Of a stretch of DNA of 64,000 nt, positions 26,901-34,961 are shown one piece after another. The DNA is from Persicirhabdus sediminis. Its GTDB lineage: Bacteria > Verrucomicrobiota > Verrucomicrobiia > Verrucomicrobiales > Akkermansiaceae. Both the position numbers and the translations under genes were made by a program. The notes below the pieces were generated by a model, which saw nothing but the letters and a program-made list of their open reading frames with translations, was not told where the DNA came from and ran no database searches. Location of the stretch: NCBI RefSeq assembly GCF_016595495.1, contig NZ_JAENIM010000045.1, forward strand, positions 160,172 to 224,171, in the 5' to 3' direction. Numbering within the stretch: position 1 is the first letter of the stretch; each line of letters begins with the position of its first letter.

Positions 26901-28965
26901 ACTGGCCAGATTCGCGAACTGCGTAATTCTTACGCATCATAAATTCCGGTATGCCATCGCCATCTAGGTCTGCCACATCAGGGCGCTGGGGCAGATCTAG
27001 AAAATAGGCTAAATCATTATATTGCTCACAGTATAAGACACTAGATGAAGCCGTGCCCTTGAAACTATTTGACTCGTACCGGTCAAAGATATCCATCATC
27101 CTTGTGTCCGCACGATACCTAACTATATCAATGGCTCCATCGGCATCAGTATCGATAAACTGTGAATTTAAAGTATGATCTGCCTTTTCAAGTTGAGGTA
27201 AATTAAACATATCCCCCACGTCTTGCCACATACTTCCTGCACCTTGGAATTTTCCCTTCAGTTCATCGGTAGCCCAAGTGAACTCTAATGGGTTTTTCAG
27301 GTAAGAACCATCAAAGGCGCGTTGGTTGATAGATACTAGCTGTGAGCGATTCGACTGCGGGCTATATTGGTAACTCAGCTCGTAGCTATGAAGCAGGCAA
27401 CCAAAAGAATTGACGTCGATTGAGGTCAGACGCTCTGAGGTAGCGACCTTCTCACCTGCTAGATAACCTTCGGAGATGTCTTCTCTAGACTCCCAATTGA
27501 ATACAATGCTGTTGTAGGGAGCGTGGCCGCCATCTTTACCCGTGTAGAGAATTTTACTGAGATGATAATCTAGTGGACCATAGGTGTTTTCACCAGGGCT
27601 GTAGATCACCTGATAGTAATTGCCCATGTTATCTGTGACCTTATTAACTGACCAAACCAATGGCTCAGAGCCGGTGGAGCCAGGGCATGAACTCAGACAA
27701 CGGCCTAGTTCAATCGTCAGCCCAGCTTTGGTTCTCACCTGCCACCACTGGTGCCCTTCACGCATCAGCTGGATGTGTGCATAACTATCATTTTCTGTTT
27801 GATAGACAGAGCCATCTGCGCCGTAAGTTCCCTCGATGCAGATGAGTTTTTCTCCATCGAGATAAAAGCGATCATGTTCATCAAAATCCACGCCATCGAC
27901 AAAACCATCTTTATAGAACGTAGAGCCACCGCGGGTGACTCGCTGCAATCCAGCCAAACCAAAACCAATGCCTAACTCACCATTGCCACCTTGGCTATTA
28001 TAAGTAATCGCGATTGATGGCTCAACCCCGGCAGTTCCTTTAGGTATTTCGATAGGAATGGTGTAGTTAGCTGAGCCATCTCCACCAACAGAAAAACTAC
28101 CACCAACACCACCGATAGGCTCGTGCTCGCTGAGAAGGCTAGCTACTGAAGCCGAAGCAGAAGCCAAACCAGAGAACGGTAATGTGGCCGATGTTGGGCG
28201 AGAGTTACCCTCAGCATCCACGATGCCAACAAAAGCATCCACGCTATTCCATGTGATATCCGCAATAGAAGAGACCCCTGCAAAGTCAGGGTGAAACGCT
28301 AACAAAGCATACTCAAACAGATCAGGCAGACCGTCTTTTTCAGTTTCATTGTCTGAACGGAACCTAAGTGCAAATACCGCCTTCAGCTGGCCAATGTTAG
28401 CCAGCTGCATATTGACATCCATAGCTGAATCAGGGTCCCATGGATAGACACCATTTTCTGTATATTCGTAATCAGCTGCGTGCTGAGCCGTAGCCTGATG
28501 CCTTGATGCCTCGTGCTGCTGAAGCTGAGCTGTAGTCCAGGCAGGGCTGAGAACATTGACAAAATCATAAAATGGTTTGGCCACGGCCTTGATTTGCCCC
28601 AGAGCCACCGGCGCATGGTTTTCAGCTAACCACTCGTCATAACCATCCTCGTATGGCTGCATTGGCGGAGCAAATAAATCATCCACATGGAAGGGCAGCT
28701 CTACGCCATCAGGCATGATCGCCTGTAGTTCTTTATGTGCTTGTGTCGCCACCCATTTCAGCTGACCTGTGTTAGCCAAAGCGTAATTGAGCTCAGCATT
28801 TTCATCTTTCTCCACCACGCCACGGTCACCCCACCACTCAGGAAAATACGTGCTCTGCTGGGCAAACAACTGCGGCTGGAAACCTACAGTGGCCAGATAA
28901 AGCATGAGAAAAACTTGCGTACTAACAATGAATTGACGCAGAAAACTACCTCTAAAGAAGTTCAT
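20905..28965 (-). CDS. Giant secreted SpvB/VCBS/RHS-repeat protein with C-terminal tip
   Basis: 2,686 residues from the ATG at 28965, which gives a signal peptide (RQFIVSTQVFLMLYLATVGF...LFAQQ); a TTG at 29010 is the only longer option. Order: three GQLK/GQIK motifs (ALANTGQLK, ALGQIKAVAKPFYDF, LANIGQLK); SpvB domain from about 290; FG-GAP/VCBS-like Ca-binding repeats about 600-1100 (VDIDGDGFVDV type); YD/RHS repeats about 1390-2160; RHS core about 2160-2245 (GDHLGSTTAV ... GRFLSTDPL); Lys-rich and hydrophobic, Gly/Ala-rich segment about 2275-2490; then a 180-residue tip with no recognised fold. RHS cores normally form a shell around a toxin tip. The tip is AT-richer than the core. No immunity gene follows; transposon debris does. 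Confidence 0.9.
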   Translation of the reverse strand: MNFFRGSFLRQFIVSTQVFLMLYLATVGFQPQLFAQQSTYFPEWWGDRGVVEKDENAELNYALANTGQLKWVATQAHKELQAIMPDGVELPFHVDDLFAPPMQPYEDGYDEWLAENHAPVALGQIKAVAKPFYDFVNVLSPAWTTAQLQQHEASRHQATAQHAADYEYTENGVYPWDPDSAMDVNMQLANIGQLKAVFALRFRSDNETEKDGLPDLFEYALLAFHPDFAGVSSIADITWNSVDAFVGIVDAEGNSRPTSATLPFSGLASASASVASLLSEHEPIGGVGGSFSVGGDGSANYTIPIEIPKGTAGVEPSIAITYNSQGGNGELGIGFGLAGLQRVTRGGSTFYKDGFVDGVDFDEHDRFYLDGEKLICIEGTYGADGSVYQTENDSYAHIQLMREGHQWWQVRTKAGLTIELGRCLSSCPGSTGSEPLVWSVNKVTDNMGNYYQVIYSPGENTYGPLDYHLSKILYTGKDGGHAPYNSIVFNWESREDISEGYLAGEKVATSERLTSIDVNSFGCLLHSYELSYQYSPQSNRSQLVSINQRAFDGSYLKNPLEFTWATDELKGKFQGAGSMWQDVGDMFNLPQLEKADHTLNSQFIDTDADGAIDIVRYRADTRMMDIFDRYESNSFKGTASSSVLYCEQYNDLAYFLDLPQRPDVADLDGDGIPEFMMRKNYAVRESGQYEEVNGEFVKLYNHYKFLRAGERIVKSNGQGGYTNIQNIGRSDFSESAAYTSLDYLFPPRIMVRHSRKLKVDEADGIGSTTPNIANNWLIADLDGNGLVDINASATNDSSAGSNYRVMQVCTAPYRLVSEQSVLLSQSDTNHWEFNKRGYNYSYGYVDEYPNLPVSGVAPFNSSTNTGKRVVDINGDGLPDVINAKRDQTKEVWLNRKDLYRQRNGVTRQVHWDRGGYWWPVGEYLANDTGKEIGHELMDINGDGLPDLVIAAETSGWMAGWYARTYLNTGTGWEKVADVNFTSMDWKSQGMDNILAANPWMLPVPMACKDSAVQSGAENTQRGLEFVDVNGDGLVDVLYGTRPVTSQPLGHEPACYINTGRGFVKDNRWLLPQRIFHTTDQYKKGQRQVRMVDIDGDGFVDVIKNPYSASPTVSLNRSKPEHITKIVDGSLAELKINYDRMNNPERDDSANTFFAKTYTKGVINPAETKAGLVRVVAPSYLVASYETTNGVGASKLVSHQYGERRFDRINEVDLGFLWTAVQTEEINSEGNYARSALSLTRYSQQYPFHGNPVDSMSFVYQGLEAVLVAREIAEYQQLPSVSGVGGKILRVAQKSSTSYDYATLKGLQPFDMANSALHNTALPSNYQSILGMDDSRGFTFASHMISWKKSENLAFDANGELLHTRVTSSDGFQVDTVNTYEEPTKTDDNWILGRLTTSEVTTTYSGSASEYTSENSFLTRTSSFTYYPAGHANAGMLYTETVEPGHDDAVTTKHIYDTFGNEVETISSAAGLDPRRTMKVEYDDKGRYAIKSYDIFDRVTTSTYDKSRSLLTSTTDINGLTTRNYYDVWGTLLLTRGPTGLEAAKITKWASGNPSGAGDDLPEIRFIKKSQSSGSPPATKYLDILGRPVLTEGLALHTVSGGSSNYRTVFSRVMYDHRGRPHKKSLPFVSGTTPEWEITHYDFAGRATYTITPDGNYSRYVHEYGDSMLDVVGYRKDGDGEQKQIKRYNGQGKMTQVEDNEGNVVDFTYTLDNKPYQSLAPGGHVITTTTDIFGRKLSIADSDAGTSFTTYNAFGETLTNTDAAGNTGSFTYDIAGRQLTRTLKNAAGAVESFTEWTYDTAPGAGLGQLHKVSMYASEGGALQHQSTMEYDRFGRAVKTIKYFDGDSTYSCVSYDDLGRTYKASNAGGFTLLNEYDQYGANIGIRDYHTGELYWQPLEFDGKGNLVHEKLGNGVERKHTFDHQRGLLTRTKANHGATEIQDLEYAWDDMTNLEWRTDHITSLTENFTYDAINRLRTSHVTGAQSYPVQETTYTADGSGNIASKTGVGSYDYTDASGRTHAVSAISGGAKNRTYEYDAKGQLTVERRNGNLRRAITWGTFSKPTLIQEYGAPAMTSIDGSSSYAAGDVSHRFEYDASMARAKQVIKRGSNQTTILYHGSYEQHTIERDGKAKRTEHRHSIGGIAIRTYVEIEGDSQLYQKTRYQLGDHLGSTTAVLDDQGAILERMSFDPWGGRRSGWAPADYDKPVHSSYTTAGFTGHEMLDDVSLVHMNGRIYDPEIGRFLSTDPLVQEPSFTQNYNRYTYVLNNPLNATDPSGFSWLSKAWKAIKKAFKDIGKAFKRLGKWLSNNWRMVATLAFTAVLLFSGIGALAIFANNPVLAGAASGAFSSAINGGSFKDIIKGAFIGGLQAGLSAGLAQFGPAAVASATTTLTASVKALSATIHILGHGIVGGAMSELQGGSFKDGFVGAAAGAAAGWVPGLRNMMEAPSNAALDEMSTGEVLIGVAKRTTIAAVVGGTVSAATGGKFANAAYSAGFQHLFNSESKSLKKIGDVLVIEADNQNDIKHGPRNRGKPPTKRGASWYAFAGGSVKGLSANKGYVLKMINSGYDYVRFSLVSSMRKEHYDSYMAAHRPGRGGSCLITATDGRKQPFQASNGEWEVINNGTSVNGNFNIIAHAANDSKSFQYNSYTGYETVKSQSSWVRVEQRGYTNNGLFESQSETQISWIRPR

Positions 28966-29060
28966 ATTTGTGTGTATGGGCGTTGAAATTAACAACAAAA
29001 AGGGTGACAAAGGCGCAGCTCATGCGCCTTGAAAAATAACAAAAATAATGGCTAACTAAA

Positions 29061-29990
29061 CTACTCGGCTGGACCAAAGGCTCCCATGGAGATATCGCCT
29101 TGGGCTTTCTCCAACCTAACTCCACCTCGGAGCAAAGTATCTCCCTCAACCACCAAAGCCGTAGTATCCGCTACATCAGTAGGAGCTGCTGGCACCAAAT
29201 CTGCAGCGTCTATATCCGTTTTCCACGCCTTATTTGTTAGCGTTGTTTGGCCATTTTTATAGGTCGTCACCGCATTTGTCCTTGTGCTTGATGATGATCC
29301 ATTACCCACGGTAAACAGAGCATCCAAATCATACCAATTACGATTCCCATCATTAGTATCGTCTTCATCTTCGATCACTGTTGAAAAATCGTAGTTATAC
29401 TGGCCGACGGCGGTAGAACTATAGGAAGTATTCATTAGTAAACTACCTAAGACTGAAGCATTGTAAGCCTGCAAAGTATTTGATGTTCCGGTAGCAAATG
29501 AACTACTTCCCAAAATGTAGTTATTGTGACCAGAGGCCAGGGAGTGTCTAGGGTATTGGCCTTCTGCCTCCTCATTGACATTATTATTCCAACCAAATAC
29601 CGCACTGATGTTCTTGCTAAAGTTGCCTACTCCTGAAGCTAAGGAGCTGTCGTGGGCGTAGTTACTGAAACCTTGAACAAAAGAATTATATGAAGCATGG
29701 CTATTATAGCCCACCGCCATACTCGTCGCATAAACATTGTTCGCTGCTTGACTAGCAGGCCGCACCTCAAAGGCTGTACCTACGCGTACTCTGCCACTAT
29801 CTGGAATCGCTACGAATTGGCTAGATAACAGACTCGTTGCCGAATCTTCAGTTACTACTTCTGATCCTTGTACTGTAGCTTTCCCAGTCACCTCTAGATC
29901 TGACTCAACCGTTAACTTATCCTGCGAAATAACTGCACCTGTTGAAGCTCCCAAGAACAAGGAAGCCATGATGGCATGATTCATTTTCAT
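29061..29990 (-). CDS. Secreted YadA-head-like (trimeric autotransporter head) protein
   Basis: 309 residues with a signal peptide (NHAIMASLFLGASTGAVIS). The middle contains repeats of the YadA/Hia head type: SMAVGYNSHASYNSFVQG, SLASGVGNFSKNISAVFG, SLASGHNNYILGSSSFATG, STAVGQYNYD, i.e. left-handed beta-roll turns. No membrane anchor (YadA C-terminal barrel) or long coiled coil is present, so it is a head without an anchor and presumably secreted or cell-surface bound by another protein. It lies between the LamG/TSP3 gene (41 bp) and the giant RHS gene (95 bp), all on the minus strand, so it is probably in one operon with them. Confidence 0.75.
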   Translation of the reverse strand: MKMNHAIMASLFLGASTGAVISQDKLTVESDLEVTGKATVQGSEVVTEDSATSLLSSQFVAIPDSGRVRVGTAFEVRPASQAANNVYATSMAVGYNSHASYNSFVQGFSNYAHDSSLASGVGNFSKNISAVFGWNNNVNEEAEGQYPRHSLASGHNNYILGSSSFATGTSNTLQAYNASVLGSLLMNTSYSSTAVGQYNYDFSTVIEDEDDTNDGNRNWYDLDALFTVGNGSSSSTRTNAVTTYKNGQTTLTNKAWKTDIDAADLVPAAPTDVADTTALVVEGDTLLRGGVRLEKAQGDISMGAFGPAE

Positions 29991-30031
29991 ATCCTTTGTT
30001 AGTTTTAAATTTTTTTAGATTTGGCTGCTTG

Positions 30032-31522
30032 CTAGTCTATTGATGTTCCTTTCAGAACTGCATTGCCATAGACTCGTAGTTTAAGATGCTTTCCTGCAGG
30101 TTTGATCACGCTTTGTTGATACGCGTTAGCTGAACCTATCAATAAAATGCTCTGCCCATCCTCAGCTTGATTTGTGGCAGCGCCTATAGTTAGCAATGGA
30201 CCTGTCGCTGGATCTGGCCAGCCCGCCTGAGCACTTCGTCCATCAAGGGCATCATTGCCGTTATCGCCATCCACATAGATGGACACATCCGCATCAGCGT
30301 AGCTGGCGATCTTGCCTAAGTTATATTCATCGAGGTCATTCATGCCATCGCCATCAAAATCCGAGCCCGCTCCAATCTGAGTAATGCTAGAGTAAGCCTC
30401 TCCTCCTGGACCATTGAGTAATGCCAACTCCCAAGCATCATCGATACCGTCGCCATCTTTATCGGTAGGATGAAATAGTCTGCTGCCAAATTCCTCAACC
30501 TGAGCCCAATCGGGAATCCCATTGTTATCACGATCTCCAGCCAAAGGCCCCTCACCCAATAATTTACCACTCAGATAATCATTAACCAACTTGGTTTCCG
30601 AATGGCTTAATGATCGATTAATAATAATCAATTCACCCCATGCTCCAACTTGAGATTGTTTCCCCCCAATCGCATTCATCCAGAACGCATTTTTGTTCCC
30701 AATAATCGTTTTGCCACTAAGGCTAGTGACAATTTCTCCATCCATATAGAGCTCAGTCAGGTCGCTGGGTTCAGCCCCTTCATAACGAACAGTAAATTGA
30801 AATGGCTCACCAGCTACTACATCATTAGGACAAGCCAAAGTGAGGTTGCCACCGCTCTCAGTAGACCACATTGAAAAATAACCATAGGTAGTCACCGCCA
30901 TGCGGAAACCAGAGGGATTTGCGGAGGCATATTTACTAGTCTCATTAGTCAATAAAGCCCCGTGCTTCGCGGTAGGTATCACATCAGGCCGAAAAACGCC
31001 AAACAGGGTAAAACCATCTATCTGCGGAGTTAATATATCGACATCAGACACCGACCCTAACAACTTATCATTAGAGTCAAACTTAATACCAGGTTGACCA
31101 TTAAATACAGCATTCTCGATAACTGGCGCTTGATCGATATTTTCTTGGTTCATTGCTAGGCCAGCACTACCAACATCTCCCCAAGCATTTAATGAACTAC
31201 CATCAGGCTGATTCTCAGAATTAAAATCTACTAAATCTGTCCTATACCAATGAATGATGGATTCGGCAGGCCAAGATACATTCCCTCCTGAGTAAAAATC
31301 ATCAGGGTGAGATCCGGCTAGAAACTCCGCCTTATTACTAACACCATCAAGATCTAAATCACCTTCAGCCAAGAAATCCTCAATAGAATCGAGATCAGCC
31401 GAGCCATCCACCACCACCTGCTCCCACACATCATCCATGCCATCAGCATCAGAATCGGTGAATCCATAGACACAAACAATGCCCAATAAACTAACTAGAG
31501 ATGACGCGGCGACAGTTTTCAT
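30032..31522 (-). CDS. Secreted LamG / thrombospondin type 3 repeat protein
   Basis: 496 residues from the ATG at 31522, which directly precedes a signal peptide (KTVAASSLVSLLGIVCVYG); the frame is open further up. Regions in order: DSDADGMDDVWE Ca-binding repeat, a LamG/concanavalin-like domain at about 95-310, three more Ca repeats (DRDNNGIPDWAQ, DKDGDGIDDAWE, DFDGDGMNDLDE), and a C-terminal start of a right-handed beta-helix (IYVDGDNGNDALDGRS) that stops after about 80 residues. It may be a shortened beta-helix protein. First gene of the operon with the YadA-like and RHS proteins; a good promoter precedes it. Confidence 0.75.
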   Translation of the reverse strand: MKTVAASSLVSLLGIVCVYGFTDSDADGMDDVWEQVVVDGSADLDSIEDFLAEGDLDLDGVSNKAEFLAGSHPDDFYSGGNVSWPAESIIHWYRTDLVDFNSENQPDGSSLNAWGDVGSAGLAMNQENIDQAPVIENAVFNGQPGIKFDSNDKLLGSVSDVDILTPQIDGFTLFGVFRPDVIPTAKHGALLTNETSKYASANPSGFRMAVTTYGYFSMWSTESGGNLTLACPNDVVAGEPFQFTVRYEGAEPSDLTELYMDGEIVTSLSGKTIIGNKNAFWMNAIGGKQSQVGAWGELIIINRSLSHSETKLVNDYLSGKLLGEGPLAGDRDNNGIPDWAQVEEFGSRLFHPTDKDGDGIDDAWELALLNGPGGEAYSSITQIGAGSDFDGDGMNDLDEYNLGKIASYADADVSIYVDGDNGNDALDGRSAQAGWPDPATGPLLTIGAATNQAEDGQSILLIGSANAYQQSVIKPAGKHLKLRVYGNAVLKGTSID

Positions 31523-31537
31523 ATGCGATTTAAACGC

Positions 31538-31566
31538 TCTATAGTAAAAACGATCAAGCCGGTCAA
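31538..31566 (-). promoter_or_regulatory. Sigma70-type promoter of the LamG-YadA-RHS operon
   Basis: On the minus strand TTGACC (31566-31561) is followed after exactly 17 bp by TATAGA (31543-31538), 16 bp before the ATG at 31522. The very short leader argues either for a near-leaderless transcript or for an additional upstream start. Confidence 0.6.
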
Positions 31567-31734
31567 CCGTTAGTTTTAATCCTTCTGATGAGCCCCATCC
31601 ATAAAAAATGGCAAGCACCTTAAGGTGAAAACATTATGACCTTTGTGAATAAAGTGACATAAAAACAAGTTTAGCATGATTCAGCTATCGATAGCTTACA
31701 ACTGCATGTTCATTTCACAACTAAATGTATGAAC

Positions 31735-31977
31735 CTACATCTCGTCAAAGAATTGATCGGCCCTGATATACCCTTCTTCACACGAGTCGGTCATGAGACG
31801 GTATTGCGAGCCATCCAGAATGCTAACTACCTCACCATTCTCATCTAACGAGCACAGTCGACCATTAAACGAGTCCGTAGTCACGCAGACATATTCAGCC
31901 CCATTTTGGTCAGAAAACTTCAGCCACCCGCAGGGAATCATCGTTTCGAAAACAAGCTCGATCATTGGCACTAGCAT
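31735..31977 (-). CDS. Small hypothetical protein
   Basis: 80 residues from the ATG at 31977 (ATG at 31965 also possible). Mixed alpha/beta composition with four Cys and an acidic C-terminus (SCEEGYIRADQFFDEM); no domain recognised and no signal peptide. It lies alone between the MlaF-like ATPase and the RHS operon promoter. The codon choice looks like its neighbours, which is the only support that it is real. Confidence 0.4.
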   Translation of the reverse strand: MLVPMIELVFETMIPCGWLKFSDQNGAEYVCVTTDSFNGRLCSLDENGEVVSILDGSQYRLMTDSCEEGYIRADQFFDEM

Positions 31978-32055
31978 TACAGGAAAGTTAGATCGCTGTC
32001 GAGACCACACATTCAAATCTGCTCAAATCAGCCACACACCTAGCTGATAGCAAAA

Positions 32056-32877
32056 TCACCCCGCCGGACACGACTTTTCCTGATCCCAGCCGAGACCGGA
32101 ATCGCCGGTGACAAAGGCTTTGAGCTCGGCATCCTCTGAAGCCTCTAACTCAGCTGGCGTCCCCTGCCAGTAGACTTCGCCTTTTTTCATATAAACCACA
32201 CGATCAGCAATGCGGAAAACCGAGCGCATCTCGTGAGTGACCACCACGTTAGTCATCTTATGGGTATGCTGCAGGCACTTGATGAGGTGGTCGATAGTAT
32301 CCGCGGTGACCGGGTCTAGGCCAGCGTGTGGTTCATCGTAGAGCACGCAGGCTGGGTGGGTCACAATCGCCCTAGCAAGCGCAACACGCTTGCGCATACC
32401 TCCAGATAGATCGGAGGGCATTTTCTCCTGCTGGCCACCGAGATTAACAATCTCTAGCACTTCAGCCACACGTCTATCCATTTCGTCCTGATCTTTGACG
32501 CCAGCTTCTTGCATGGCAAAGGCAATATTACCGCCCACGCTCATGGAGTCAAACAAAGCGCCATTTTGAAATAACATGCCCATCTTAGTGCGCACGGCTG
32601 CTAGCTGGCGCTCATTCATTCTGGAAATATCAACACCATCCACTTCCACCGTGCCCTTCCATGGCTGCATCAAACCTAACATGTGCTTCATGAGCACCGA
32701 TTTGCCGCCCCCTGAAGTACCTAGCAGCACCAGCGTCTCCCCCTGATAGACATCGAGGTCGACACCTTTGAGCACGTGATGCTCACCAAAACGTTGGTGC
32801 AAATCACGTACTTTGATGATGACTGGTTTTTGTTCTAGCCCTGACACCACTCCTTTATGGCCAATTTCTAGGCACAC
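32056..32877 (-). CDS. MlaF-like ABC ATPase (lipid/MCE transport)
   Basis: 273 residues. MlaF ATPases power retrograde phospholipid transport with MlaE and an MCE protein. Seen here: Walker A GTSGGGKSVLMKH (the Ser-Gly-Gly-Gly form typical of MlaF), signature DLSGGMRKRVALAR, Walker B CVLYDEPHAGLDP and switch His VVVTHEMRS. No mlaE or MCE gene adjoins it, so it stands alone or its partners are elsewhere. The start is a GTG at 32877; an internal GTG about 30 bp later is also possible. Confidence 0.8.
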   Translation of the reverse strand: MCLEIGHKGVVSGLEQKPVIIKVRDLHQRFGEHHVLKGVDLDVYQGETLVLLGTSGGGKSVLMKHMLGLMQPWKGTVEVDGVDISRMNERQLAAVRTKMGMLFQNGALFDSMSVGGNIAFAMQEAGVKDQDEMDRRVAEVLEIVNLGGQQEKMPSDLSGGMRKRVALARAIVTHPACVLYDEPHAGLDPVTADTIDHLIKCLQHTHKMTNVVVTHEMRSVFRIADRVVYMKKGEVYWQGTPAELEASEDAELKAFVTGDSGLGWDQEKSCPAG

Positions 32878-32937
32878 TCCAAGCTTGTTATCCTGTTGCT
32901 AGAGTTAAAATGCCGCGATGTCCACTATCTCTCTGGC

Positions 32938-33972
32938 TCATTGGCTATCCGCTAGCTGACGAGCCCGCTGGTAATCCTCATCTTCCAGACAACAAGGATC
33001 CGCAGCCACCCAGTGACCCGGTTCAATTTCTACCAGAGATAAGTCTAAGCCAATGCTTTCTTCATAGCGTGGGTGGTTAAGCCTATGGCCAAAAGCACTT
33101 CCAGCTGGTGGATTGATAGGCGACGGCACATCACCACCTAATACCTCTCGCTGCTGACGCGCAGCTGGATCCGGCACCGGAATCGCCGCAATCAAGGCCT
33201 TGGTATAGGCATGTTTAGGATTTTTATAAATGGTATCGGCATCTGCTAGCTCAACAATTTTGCCCAAATACATTACAGCTACACGATCTGAGATATGTTT
33301 CACCACCGCTAAATCGTGAGCAATGAAAACATAAGACAGTCCAAATTCCTCCTGCAGCTCTAGCAGGAGGTTGAGAACTTGGCTCTGCACAGAAACATCC
33401 AGCGCGGAAACTGGCTCATCCAAAACTATCAATTCTGGCTTCAGCGCTAACGCTCTAGCAATACCAATACGCTGACGTTGACCACCGGAAAATTCGAACG
33501 GAAAGCGATCCACTGCAGACTCTGATAGACCGACTCGATTGAGCAAACTAAGCACCTGCTCGCGGCGGCTCTGCGCATTACCAATGTTCTGAATCACTAA
33601 CGGCTCGGCAACAATCTCTCCCACACTCATGCGCGGATTGAGAGACTCAGCTGGATCCTGAAACATCATCTGAAACTGACGACGCAGCGGTCTCAGCTGG
33701 CGCTGGCTCATCTTGGTGATGTCTTGGCCATTGATGGCAACCTTTCCAGCGGTTGGCTCGTAAAGCCTAACGATGGCTTTGCCTAGAGTCGACTTGCCAC
33801 AGCCAGACTCACCAACAATACCTAAGGTTTCACCTTTTTTCAGGCTCAGAGAAATTCCATCCACCGCCTTACAGGCACCTGACTTCGTTAGAAAAATACC
33901 ACCGCGCAGCGGGAAATGCATTTTCAAATCATCCAGCTGTAATAGGCATCTATCACCTTCCTCATTATTCAT
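32938..33972 (-). CDS. Oligopeptide ABC transporter ATPase, OppF/YejF-C type
   Basis: 344 residues. Walker [14 protein letters not shown], signature FSGGQRQRIGIARAL, Walker B LIVLDEPVSALDVS, and the C-terminal oligopeptide-transporter signature region (GDVPSPINPPAGSAFGHR) with only a Cys late in the protein (DPCCLED). The second of two ATGs, at 33972, is chosen because GGAGG is five bases upstream. It overlaps the end of the preceding OppD-like gene by 8 bp. Last gene of a five-gene transporter operon. Confidence 0.88.
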   Translation of the reverse strand: MNNEEGDRCLLQLDDLKMHFPLRGGIFLTKSGACKAVDGISLSLKKGETLGIVGESGCGKSTLGKAIVRLYEPTAGKVAINGQDITKMSQRQLRPLRRQFQMMFQDPAESLNPRMSVGEIVAEPLVIQNIGNAQSRREQVLSLLNRVGLSESAVDRFPFEFSGGQRQRIGIARALALKPELIVLDEPVSALDVSVQSQVLNLLLELQEEFGLSYVFIAHDLAVVKHISDRVAVMYLGKIVELADADTIYKNPKHAYTKALIAAIPVPDPAARQQREVLGGDVPSPINPPAGSAFGHRLNHPRYEESIGLDLSLVEIEPGHWVAADPCCLEDEDYQRARQLADSQ

Positions 33973-34960
33973 CATGGCCTCCTTGCTCTTGCACACACAG
34001 CGGGCAGTTTTCTACCCAATGACGAGGTGCTATTTCTATAAAATCAGCACGATTTGTTAGCGTTTCTCCAGTGCGTTCCATTCGCTGGCAGAATCGACAG
34101 CCAGGAACAAATTCATCAATGCTAGCCACATTTCCGGGGATCGTTTTTAATACACTCTTACGCGGTGTATCCAGCCGTGGGATGGACGCTAACAATCCCT
34201 GCGTATAGGCGTGCCGAGGATTGGCAAATAAGTCGTAAACACTCGCCTGCTCAACCACGCGACCACCGTACATCACCACCACCTCGTCACAGCTTTCGGC
34301 AATCACACCGAGGTCATGAGTGATTAGAATCACACTCATGCCTTGGTCTTTTTGCAGCTGGCTGAGCAGCTCAAGAATCTGCGCCTGCACGGTCACATCC
34401 AGCGCCGTGGTCGGTTCATCGGCGATCACTAACTTCGGGTTGCATGCCAGCGCAATAGCGATCACTACACGCTGGCGCATGCCGCCTGAGAGCTGGTGAG
34501 GGTAATCACTAACACGAAGCTCAGGCGATGGGATGCCAACCATTTCTAAAAGCTCGATAGAACGTGCCCACGCCGCTTTTTTATCCAGCCCGAGGTGCAA
34601 TATCAACGACTCACTGAGCTGCTTGCCAATGCGGTGCACTGGGTTCAGCGCGGTCATCGGCTCTTGGAAAATCACGCCAATCTCCCCACCACGCACTTCA
34701 TACAGCCTCTCGTGATCGGCCTTTAATAAGTCTTCGCCACAAAAGTTCACCTCACCTGCTAGAATCGTTCCAGCTGGCTGAGGCAGCAGCTGGACGATCG
34801 ACATGGCGGTGACGGATTTACCGCAGCCACTCTCTCCAACAATGCCCACCGTCTTGCCTGCCGGCACGGAAAATGACACTCCATCCACCGCTACTAACTG
34901 GCCGCCTTCGGTATCAAAGGCAGTCACCACATTTCGCAGTTCTAATACATTTTCAGCCAT
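33965..34960 (-). CDS. Oligopeptide ABC transporter ATPase, OppD type
   Basis: 331 residues. Walker [14 protein letters not shown], signature [15 protein letters not shown], Walker [15 protein letters not shown], His switch LITHDLGV. The C-terminal Fe-S/oligopeptide extension has four Cys (PGCRFCQRM ... NCPLCVQEQ), the pattern reported to bind a [4Fe-4S] cluster in DppD/OppD. It begins 1 bp after the stop of the substrate-binding protein and overlaps OppF, so translation is coupled. Confidence 0.9.
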   Translation of the reverse strand: MAENVLELRNVVTAFDTEGGQLVAVDGVSFSVPAGKTVGIVGESGCGKSVTAMSIVQLLPQPAGTILAGEVNFCGEDLLKADHERLYEVRGGEIGVIFQEPMTALNPVHRIGKQLSESLILHLGLDKKAAWARSIELLEMVGIPSPELRVSDYPHQLSGGMRQRVVIAIALACNPKLVIADEPTTALDVTVQAQILELLSQLQKDQGMSVILITHDLGVIAESCDEVVVMYGGRVVEQASVYDLFANPRHAYTQGLLASIPRLDTPRKSVLKTIPGNVASIDEFVPGCRFCQRMERTGETLTNRADFIEIAPRHWVENCPLCVQEQGGHDE

Positions 34961-34961
34961 C

